8,189 nt of DNA, taken from positions 1 through 8,189 of the forward strand of contig JAFVCI010000053.1 of assembly GCA_017479315.1 (NCBI GenBank), in the 5' to 3' direction. Shown piece after piece: positions 1 through 5,677 of this stretch. The position numbers were made by a program, and so were the translations under genes. Every line of letters starts with the position of its first letter. Position 1 is the stretch's first letter. Below the pieces are notes generated by a model that had not been told where the DNA came from, did not search any database, and was given only the letters and a program-made list of their open reading frames with translations. The DNA is from Opitutales bacterium. GTDB taxonomy: Bacteria; Verrucomicrobiota; Verrucomicrobiia; Opitutales; UBA9783.

Positions 1-303
<303 letters not shown>

Positions 304-325
304 AAATTATCGCTAACATCGTACA

Positions 326-430
326 GAGCTTTCCTTGCTCTTGTTTACGTTATTTAATTACTCAGTTTTTTCTGAGGGTTATCCTTTTTTAAAAAAGGAC
401 TTCCTTAAAAGTTTATTCGGTTTTCCCGAA
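326..430 (-). ncRNA. pre-16S leader with a run of small hairpins
   Basis: Between the boxA-like site and the mature 16S end, the transcribed strand can form several short stems. These are TTCGG/CCGAA around a 5-nt loop (430-416), a perfect 18-nt palindrome TCCTTTTTTAAAAAAGGA (399-382), CTCAG/CTGAG around six As (376-361), and GAGC/GCTC (340-326). In rRNA operons the leader usually carries processing and antitermination structures, so this is the likely role. None has a U-run directly after the stem in the transcribed direction, so I do not call them terminators. No coding potential is seen here. Confidence 0.45.
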
Positions 431-446
431 CAATGCACAAAGTAAA

Positions 447-457
447 TTTCAAAGAAC
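447..457 (-). promoter_or_regulatory. boxA-like antitermination element of the rRNA leader
   Basis: The minus strand reads GTTCTTTGAAA. It resembles the boxA of rRNA leaders (E. coli TGCTCTTTAACA), the RNA site bound by NusB/S10 for antitermination. It lies ~145 nt upstream of mature 16S, a usual place. One caution is that it starts only a few bases after the +1 predicted from the nearer promoter, so it might be promoter-proximal sequence by chance. Confidence 0.4.
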
Positions 458-466
458 GACATTGTT

Positions 467-495
467 ATTTGACCGTTTTTCTTTTCATCCGTCAA
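467..495 (-). promoter_or_regulatory. candidate rRNA promoter P2 (sigma-70 type)
   Basis: The minus strand has TTGACG (495-490), a 17-nt spacer, then TCAAAT (472-467). That is five of six matches to the -35 consensus and four of six to the -10, with ideal spacing. The predicted start is near 460. It shares the GCTTGACG core with the copy 82 bp upstream, which supports a real tandem promoter pair feeding the 16S gene. This is inferred from sequence only. Confidence 0.5.
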
Positions 496-548
496 GCGGT
501 TTCTTTCAACCCTTAACTCCGAAAAACTTTCAAAGTAACAACACTTTT

Positions 549-577
549 ATGTGAAAACATTACCACAATGGCGTCAA
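549..577 (-). promoter_or_regulatory. candidate rRNA promoter P1 (sigma-70 type)
   Basis: The minus strand has TTGACG (577-572), a 17-nt spacer and TCACAT (554-549). The -10 is poor (three of six), but the layout equals that of P2: the same GCTTGACG core, the same spacing and a -10 differing at one base. A pure A/T block sits directly upstream. rRNA operons commonly have tandem promoters, and this pair fits that plan. Confidence 0.4.
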
Positions 578-581
578 GCGC

Positions 582-611
582 TTTTTTTAAAAAAAATTAA
601 AAAAATTTTAA
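582..611 (-). promoter_or_regulatory. A/T-only block, possible UP element of rRNA promoter P1
   Basis: Thirty consecutive bases are only A or T, arranged as alternating A- and T-runs, and they end four bases upstream of the P1 -35 box. UP elements that bind the RNA polymerase alpha subunit C-terminal domain have this composition and position in strong rRNA promoters. The block starts three bases after the ftsQ stop codon. It could alternatively or also help end ftsQ transcription, but no GC-rich stem precedes it, so a classical terminator is not supported. Confidence 0.45.
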
Positions 612-614
612 CTT

Positions 615-1442
615 TTATAAAAATTCGACCGTCGGACGGGTCGCGGCAACGTTCAGCCGACGCAGGTTTTTTCGCTGCTGAGGCGATAAAGAACGCAAAA
701 TCGAACGCAGTTTCACCAACGCCGCCTCGGGTTGTTCGATCGGAAACACAAGCGTCCAAGTGCCGCCGATGTCGAATTCGATGCTTTGCCATTTTCTTTC
801 CAAAAACGGGTCATAATGTCTCAACGAAAGCCCGCGAACGGCTTGAAATACATCGGGCGCATTGAAATTTAAAAACTGCAACAGCCGAAAAACGCTCCGA
901 AAACCGACGATTTTCCCGTCCTTCATCAGCGTTTTCGGAACGTCGGACAACGTCGGATACGTTGCGAGTTGTTGCCTGCCGTATTGAAGCGGTTCAAAAA
1001 TCACGCCCTCCTCCGAAACCAACCCGATGCTTCGGCGGTTGTTTTTGGATAAAAGAACCTTCGCGCACGGTTGATGTTCTTCTACTCGAATGCGCAAAGC
1101 GTTCGGGAATTCGCGCGCGATGTGAACCGATTTAACCTGCCTTTGTTGCAAACAACGCCGTTGCAGAGCATTTAAATCAATCGTCATCAGACCTTCGCCG
1201 AACGGCACTTTGATGTTCGTAAGGAACCAATTTTTCTGCAAAACGCCGTTTGTTGAGAAAAGAACCTGCTCCAACGGCTGAATAATCTCTGTTTTTTCAA
1301 TCGTCCGCCACAAACCAAAGCCGATGCCCGCAATAAGGCCGATGATCACTCCCGTGCGCAACAACACCTTTCGCGCGCGTTGCCATGTCCAACGCGGCTT
1401 TTGTTGCAAACTTTTCCAGGAAGGATCGTGCTTTTTCTTCAA
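615..1442 (-). CDS. ftsQ: Cell division protein FtsQ/DivIB
   Basis: 275 residues, consistent with FtsQ/DivIB, the bitopic membrane protein that links FtsB/FtsL to the divisome. There is a basic N-terminal cytoplasmic tail (residues 1-25), one hydrophobic segment (~26-45, rich in Gly/Ile/Leu), then an exported part. A POTRA-like region (~60-128) has the typical order: a 'TNIKV' strand, a Leu-rich helix around 90-100, 'VKSVHIAREFPNALRIRVEEHQP' (~103-125) and 'EEGVIFEP' (144-151). That pattern of 'puts an error on the chain with a charged strand ending in E-H/R-x-P' is characteristic of the family. The start is TTG, because an in-frame TAG lies only five codons upstream and no other start lies between. 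AGGA ten bases before it can serve as the ribosome binding site. It follows ddl, as in many dcw clusters, but ftsA/ftsZ do not follow; the rRNA leader does. Sequence identity in this family is low, so the call rests on layout plus context. Confidence 0.88.
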   Translation of the reverse strand: MKKKHDPSWKSLQQKPRWTWQRARKVLLRTGVIIGLIAGIGFGLWRTIEKTEIIQPLEQVLFSTNGVLQKNWFLTNIKVPFGEGLMTIDLNALQRRCLQQRQVKSVHIAREFPNALRIRVEEHQPCAKVLLSKNNRRSIGLVSEEGVIFEPLQYGRQQLATYPTLSDVPKTLMKDGKIVGFRSVFRLLQFLNFNAPDVFQAVRGLSLRHYDPFLERKWQSIEFDIGGTWTLVFPIEQPEAALVKLRSILRSLSPQQRKNLRRLNVAATRPTVEFL

Positions 1443-1452
1443 GAATGTTCGT

Positions 1453-1456
1453 TCCT
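1453..1456 (-). promoter_or_regulatory. ribosome binding site supporting the TTG start of ftsQ
   Basis: AGGA on the minus strand lies ten bases before the TTG codon at 1442-1440. An in-frame TAG (1457-1455) overlaps it, so translation cannot start further upstream. This site decides the unusual TTG start. Confidence 0.55.
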
Positions 1457-1458
1457 AC

Positions 1459-1497
1459 GTTTTTTTAAAATCTAATCCCAATAAAGGTTTTTTTAAA
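1459..1497. repeat. short direct repeat in the ddl-ftsQ gap
   Basis: The plus-strand string GTTTTTTTAAA occurs at 1459-1469 and again at 1487-1497, 28 bp apart. On the transcribed strand these are two TTTAAAAAAAC blocks. This may be only AT-rich spacer, or phased A-tracts near a promoter, as the spacing is close to three helical turns. Confidence 0.4.
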
Positions 1498-1520
1498 GAA
1501 AAGGCATGTCGCCATTCCAA
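1492..1520 (-). promoter_or_regulatory. weak candidate promoter for ftsQ
   Basis: The 107-nt gap between ddl and ftsQ holds no gene. On the minus strand it contains TTGGAA (1520-1515), a 17-nt spacer and TTTAAA (1497-1492), each four of six matches to sigma-70 boxes. Transcription from here would start ~50 nt before the ftsQ TTG codon. The match is modest in an AT-rich stretch, so this is a suggestion only. Confidence 0.25.
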
Positions 1521-1549
1521 ATCGCGAGTAACAACGAAACGCCCGATTT

Positions 1550-2479
1550 TCACGAAAAAAACTTTCCGCTTCGTTCACAGGTACCATCCACCAATCGCCT
1601 CAATAAGGCTTCAAACGAAATTCCGATGCAAACGGCAGATTTCGGCAACAGGCTCTGCGTCGTCATGCCGGGGATGGTGTTCATTTCCAAGAACCACACA
1701 TTCCCGTCGGTATCCATAATGAAATCCGCGCGAACGAAATCCCGACAGGCGGCCGCCTTGAAGAAAATTTCGGCAATCCGTCGCACCTGTTCCTCAACCG
1801 CTTCTTCAAGCGACGCCGGGAAAAAATAATCGCAGGCACCCTCCGTGTACTTGTTGTGATAATCGTAAAAGCCCTCTTTCGGACAAATTTCGCCGATACC
1901 GAGTGCTTTCCCGTGCAGCAAACCAACCGTCAGTTCACGACCGCGCACGTACGGCTCAATCATCCAATGCCCCTCTTTTACATCCGCCCAAGCCACACAT
2001 AAAGCATCGAAATTTTCACACAGATGCACGCCGATGCTGCTGCCTTTGTCGGTCGGTTTCAGGACAAATGCCTTGGTTTTCAGCGTTTTTTCAAGCATTT
2101 CTCTGTTTAAAGCCTGCCCGATCGTTAATTCAATCGCCGGCAACACGGATATGCCGTTCTCCGCGGCTAAATATTTGCTCCGAATTTTATCCATGCACAG
2201 CGCGCTTGCTTTCGCATCACTGCCGACATAGGTAAAATTTCTTTCTTCCAGCAACGCCTGCAACTGCCCGTCTTCGCCAAAATCCCCGTGGATCAGCGGA
2301 AAAATCAAATCCGTTTCGGGATTCAACTCCGTCGGCAGTACATTGACATCCACTCGCAACAATCGTGTCGGATACATCTTTTTTAACGCTTCAAACACGG
2401 GTTCCGCCGAATGGAGTGAAACTTCGCGCTCACCGCTCTGACCGCCACACAAAATAACAATTTTCTCAAAATGCTTCAT
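1550..2479 (-). CDS. ddl: D-alanine--D-alanine ligase
   Basis: 309 residues, the usual length. This cytoplasmic ATP-grasp enzyme joins two D-alanines with ATP to give the dipeptide later added by MurF to the peptidoglycan precursor. The N-terminal signature GGQSGEREVSL (12-22) includes the Glu that binds the first D-Ala. Then come HGDFGEDGQLQ (64-74), the ATP-binding KPTDKGSSIGV (141-151), EPYVRGRELTVG (175-186), YDYHNKY in the omega-loop region (205-211), and the Mg-binding/oxyanion block RADF...LEMNTIPGMT (250-273), followed by SLLPKSA. All key residues appear present. The YDYHNKY tyrosine argues for a D-Ala-D-Ala rather than D-Ala-D-Lac product. The start ATG lies 6 nt after the murC-murB stop and in the same frame. 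A GAGGAG 15 nt upstream is rather far for a ribosome binding site, so translation is probably coupled to the upstream gene. Confidence 0.97.
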   Translation of the reverse strand: MKHFEKIVILCGGQSGEREVSLHSAEPVFEALKKMYPTRLLRVDVNVLPTELNPETDLIFPLIHGDFGEDGQLQALLEERNFTYVGSDAKASALCMDKIRSKYLAAENGISVLPAIELTIGQALNREMLEKTLKTKAFVLKPTDKGSSIGVHLCENFDALCVAWADVKEGHWMIEPYVRGRELTVGLLHGKALGIGEICPKEGFYDYHNKYTEGACDYFFPASLEEAVEEQVRRIAEIFFKAAACRDFVRADFIMDTDGNVWFLEMNTIPGMTTQSLLPKSAVCIGISFEALLRRLVDGTCERSGKFFS

Positions 2480-2485
2480 AAAAAC

Positions 2486-4672
2486 TCACAAAAACTCCTC
2501 CCAATGCCGCCCTAAAATTCGAACTTCCGGTTCCAGCCAAACGCCACTTCGTTCATACACCGCCGTTCGCAGGGATTTTACCAAACGAATGACATCTTCA
2601 AACCGACCGTTGCCGTTATTAATGATAAAATTCGCATGTTGTTCGGAAACAAAAATCTCCCCTACTCTTTTTCCTTTTACTCCGCATTGATCCAACAGTT
2701 GTCCTGCCGAACAGGATGGAGGGTTTTTGAAAAAACAACCGAGCGTCTTTCCTTTCGGCTGAGAACCTTCGCGCTTCTTCCGCAATTCCGCACGACGCTG
2801 ACGAACCGCATCCGTCGTTGAACGATACCCTTTCAAAAGTACCGACACAACCACGCTGTTTTGAAATGTTTCGCAACAGCGATAGCCGTAGTTTAATTCC
2901 GAATGCGCGGTAACACGCACCGTACCGTCTGCATCGATCCAAATGACCTGCTCGACGGTATCCAAAATCCCCTGCCCGCCTGTTCCGGCGTTCATCGCCA
3001 ACGCCCCGCCGACGGTTCCCGGGATACCGTCCAAAAACTCAAAACCGCCGACCGCATACGCCTCCGCCGCATCCAAAAACGCCTGCATGCACGTCCCGCA
3101 ACCGACATAAACATAAAGAGCTTTCGAGGTTTCGGTGACCGCCTGCGAGGGAGGAACTTCCCAAAAATTTACAATCTCTCCCTTGGAAGTATTCGGGTCT
3201 ATCGCTTTTATTCCGAATGTGCAAAAATCCCAACATCCTGCATTCATTCGCACCACAACGCCGTCAATGCGATTTTCGGGAATAAGCACGTTCGAACCGC
3301 CGCCCAACGGCAGAACCTTCAAACCGATCCGACGACATTCGCGCAATAAGGTTTGCAATTCATGCAGATTTTTCGGTTCGCAGGCAAACAACGCCGAACC
3401 GCCGATGCCCATGAGGGAAGAATTTCGAAGCGATACATCTGTTTTCAGCGTCACACCGAACGTTTCAAAAAAAGCCTTAACCGCCTGCGTCCATTGCTCC
3501 ACCCACCGACGCGCGTACTTATCAATTTTCCCGGCTCCGACAAACGCAAGCGTCGTCGGATGTGTGCACGCAACATAATCTTCGAGCTTCAGTTGCTCCG
3601 ACGGCTGTGCGTTCGGAAGCGCGTCCAAAAGCGTTTTCTCATTGCAACCCACCGCCTCAAACGCCTCATACAGCGGATGAATAAACACTTGCGGGCAACG
3701 TTTCAGCTCGCGCACAAAGCTATCAAAGTAGCACTTTAAACGGGACGCGCGATGCGGCTCAAAAACAACCGCCAAAGATGATTTTTCTTTCTCCAACACC
3801 CGCAACAGTTCCTTCAATTCGTTCGGATGATGGGCGTAATCCGACAAAACTTTCAAATGTCGCGTTTGTAGCAAAACCTCCTGTCGCCGTTTGACGCCCG
3901 GAAAAGAAGTGACATCCGATGCGGTCACCGTCTGCCCCGTCAGATAACGAAACGCAACGCCCGCCGCCGCCGCATCAAACTCCAAAAATGTCGACGCGGG
4001 CGGAATACGAAGCCGTTCGGTATGAAATTGCGGAAAATTTTCGTTGGAAATCACGCATTTCTTCGTCCGCAATGCCAAATTTTCAAATACCTTTCGGTAC
4101 GCTTCCGCGGTCGGATAACGGCGCGGATGATCCCAATCGGTATTCAAAATAACGGTTACGTCGGGCGAAAAATCCTCAATCGTGCCGTCGCTTTCGTCCA
4201 ATTCCAACAGCGTCCAAACATTTTCATACTTCCCGCAACCGACTTCGTATGCATTGCCTCGGAATTCCGCACCGCCAAGGTAATTGAGGGGGATATCGTT
4301 TTGTTTAAAAAAATGTATCAAATACGCAGTGGTCGTCGATTTCCCGTGACTGCCGCAAACGACACATAAACGTTCGTTTTTTAGGAGTTTCGCGACGAAT
4401 GCACCGCGCGGCGTACACGGGCAAACCGCCGAAGCCGCTTTCTGCAACGCATTGCTTTCATCGACGGCGGACGAATAAACGCACACGTCGCAACCATTCG
4501 GAACCGCTTTCTGCCAACGTATAAAGGATAATTGTTTTTTGCGTTCCTCCGTCGCAAAATCATCCCAACCGAAGACCGCATAGCCTTTATCGACGAGAAA
4601 CCGTGCCAGCGGTGCCATTCCCATCCCGCCGACACCCAGCAAATACACACACGGCGGTTTATCGGTTTCCAC
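2486..4672 (-). CDS. murC-murB: MurC-MurB fusion: UDP-MurNAc--L-alanine ligase / UDP-GlcNAc-enolpyruvate reductase
   Basis: 728 residues uniting two cytoplasmic peptidoglycan enzymes: MurB makes UDP-MurNAc with FAD and NADPH, and MurC adds L-Ala with ATP. MurC half (~1-398): Rossmann GVGGMGM (13-19), P-loop GSHGKSTTT (107-115), ELDESDGT (157-164), DWDHP (179-183), GVKRRQE (259-265), SDYAHHP (277-283), EPHRASR (305-311) and GAGKID (379-384). The central domain is ~40 residues short and lacks the usual G-x-HN-x-x-NA block. MurB half (~405-728): GGGSNVLI (457-464), GIPGTVGGALAMNAG (549-563), catalytic Arg in YGYR (595-598), LGCFFKNP (644-651) with Cys646 at the Ser general-acid position, QHANFIINNG (678-687) and LEPEVRI with Glu716. 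A ~35-residue insertion lies at ~480-515. GTG is the first possible start after an in-frame TGA; no Shine-Dalgarno is seen. It has 24 cysteines. Mpl is less likely because of the DESD and fusion context. Confidence 0.93.
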   Translation of the reverse strand: METDKPPCVYLLGVGGMGMAPLARFLVDKGYAVFGWDDFATEERKKQLSFIRWQKAVPNGCDVCVYSSAVDESNALQKAASAVCPCTPRGAFVAKLLKNERLCVVCGSHGKSTTTAYLIHFFKQNDIPLNYLGGAEFRGNAYEVGCGKYENVWTLLELDESDGTIEDFSPDVTVILNTDWDHPRRYPTAEAYRKVFENLALRTKKCVISNENFPQFHTERLRIPPASTFLEFDAAAAGVAFRYLTGQTVTASDVTSFPGVKRRQEVLLQTRHLKVLSDYAHHPNELKELLRVLEKEKSSLAVVFEPHRASRLKCYFDSFVRELKRCPQVFIHPLYEAFEAVGCNEKTLLDALPNAQPSEQLKLEDYVACTHPTTLAFVGAGKIDKYARRWVEQWTQAVKAFFETFGVTLKTDVSLRNSSLMGIGGSALFACEPKNLHELQTLLRECRRIGLKVLPLGGGSNVLIPENRIDGVVVRMNAGCWDFCTFGIKAIDPNTSKGEIVNFWEVPPSQAVTETSKALYVYVGCGTCMQAFLDAAEAYAVGGFEFLDGIPGTVGGALAMNAGTGGQGILDTVEQVIWIDADGTVRVTAHSELNYGYRCCETFQNSVVVSVLLKGYRSTTDAVRQRRAELRKKREGSQPKGKTLGCFFKNPPSCSAGQLLDQCGVKGKRVGEIFVSEQHANFIINNGNGRFEDVIRLVKSLRTAVYERSGVWLEPEVRILGRHWEEFL

Positions 4673-4678
4673 AAATTT

Positions 4679-4708
4679 ATTATATAATTTTCATTGCGGA
4701 ACATTCAC
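4679..4708 (-). promoter_or_regulatory. promoter of murC-murB, possibly giving a leaderless mRNA
   Basis: On the minus strand a perfect TATAAT (4684-4679) is followed by six bases and then the GTG start codon (4672). With the normal -10 to +1 distance, transcription would begin at or next to the G of GTG, leaving no 5' leader. The best -35 (GTGAAT, 4708-4703, 18-nt spacer) matches only three of six. No Shine-Dalgarno sequence exists before the GTG, which agrees with a leaderless start. The rest of the 132-nt gap after sucD (4709-4804) shows only a weak GGTTG/CAACC inverted repeat (4755-4759 and 4781-4785), not a convincing terminator. Confidence 0.45.
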
Positions 4709-4804
4709 GCCTTTTTTATTAAAACCTCTGTATATTTTGGGAACAGAAAACTGCGGTTGCTGGTAACGAAAAGGCAACACCAACCTTTAAGTAAAAAGCA
4801 AGCC

Positions 4805-5677
4805 CTACCCCAGCACCTTTGCTACGCCGGCACCGATATCCGTGATGTTCTGCGCAATTTCGACGCCCGCCGATTGCAAAGCTTGAATGTTCGAAAGCGC
4901 CGTACCGGTATTACCCGCAATCATCGCACCGGCATGTCCCATGCGTTTGCCTTCGGGCGTACGACGGCCGGCAATATAGCCAATCACGGGCTTTTGGATG
5001 TGCTGCCGAATAAATTCTGCCGCAACTTCCTCCGCGTTTCCGCCGATTTCTCCGATTAAAACAATCGCTTTTGTCTGCGGATCGTCGTTAAAAGCCTTCA
5101 AAACATCCACATAGGATGTTCCGACAACGGGGTCACCGCCGATACCAACACACGTCGACTGCCCGTAACCCATCGATGTCAGTTGATAAATCGCTTCAAA
5201 CAGCAACGTTCCCGAGCGCGAAACAATCCCGACGGAACCTTCTTTACAAATTTCGTTCGGGATAATCCCGACTTTACATTTGCCGGGCGCGATTAACCCC
5301 GGACCGTTGGGACCGATAAGGCGCGTTCTGCTTCCCGACAAAGTGCGATGAATACGCAACATATCGTGAACGGGCAGTCCTTCCGTAAGGCAAACAACCA
5401 ACGGAATTTCCGCATCGATCGCCTCCAAAATCGCATCCGTTGCGTGCGGTGCCGGTACCGCAATAAACGAAACGTCGGGATGAACGGCGGCACAAGCTTC
5501 GGCGACCGTATTAAAGACGGGAATGTTGCCGTGAACAACTTCGCCGCCTTTGCCGGGCGTAACACCGCCGACGATGCGTGTTCCGTACGCCAGACAGCTC
5601 GCCGAATGCATCATCCCGGCATGCCCCGTAATTCCCTGTACAAGAACGCGCGACGTTTGATCAATCCAAATACTCAT
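4805..5677 (-). CDS. sucD: Succinyl-CoA synthetase (ADP- or GDP-forming), alpha subunit
   Basis: 290 residues, full length for the alpha subunit. It works with SucC to convert succinyl-CoA to succinate with nucleoside triphosphate formation in the TCA cycle, or runs in reverse in reductive metabolism. The CoA-binding domain starts with VLVQGITGHAGMMH (11-24), then GGVTPGKGG (37-45) and the IAVPAPHA loop (72-79). The ligase domain has IGPNGPGLI (121-129), SRSGTL (153-158), GIGGDPVVG (178-186), GEIGG (209-213) and the active-site GHAGAMI (247-253), in which His248 is the residue phosphorylated during catalysis. SRSGTLLFEA differs from the more usual SRSGTLTYEA. The ATG overlaps the sucC stop as ATGA, a strong sign of coupled translation. 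Malate-CoA ligase (MtkB) is closely related and cannot be fully excluded from sequence alone. Confidence 0.95.
   Translation of the reverse strand: MSIWIDQTSRVLVQGITGHAGMMHSASCLAYGTRIVGGVTPGKGGEVVHGNIPVFNTVAEACAAVHPDVSFIAVPAPHATDAILEAIDAEIPLVVCLTEGLPVHDMLRIHRTLSGSRTRLIGPNGPGLIAPGKCKVGIIPNEICKEGSVGIVSRSGTLLFEAIYQLTSMGYGQSTCVGIGGDPVVGTSYVDVLKAFNDDPQTKAIVLIGEIGGNAEEVAAEFIRQHIQKPVIGYIAGRRTPEGKRMGHAGAMIAGNTGTALSNIQALQSAGVEIAQNITDIGAGVAKVLG

Noticed and set aside
382..399. The 18-nt palindrome as a rho-independent terminator of ftsQ
   Set aside because: The stem is A/T only apart from its ends, lies downstream of the proposed rRNA promoters, and a terminator there would block the rRNA operon.
551..865. 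Plus-strand open frame of 104 codons near the ftsQ 3' end
   Set aside because: It runs antisense through ftsQ and the A/T block, has no motif, and its start coincides with the rRNA promoter region.
2486..3478. Possible frameshift or assembly join creating the MurC-MurB fusion
   Set aside because: The junction is in frame, both halves retain their motifs to the ends, and no stop or ribosome binding site remains is seen at the join, so a true fusion is the simpler reading.
2486..4672. MurC half as Mpl (murein peptide ligase)
   Set aside because: The DESD motif, GVKRR, YAHHP and the dcw context with MurB and Ddl fit MurC better, though the shortened central domain leaves some doubt.
4755..4785. 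Inverted repeat GGTTG/CAACC downstream of sucD as a possible terminator
   Set aside because: The stem is only 5 bp with a loop over 20 nt and no U-run directly after it. It is too weak to call.
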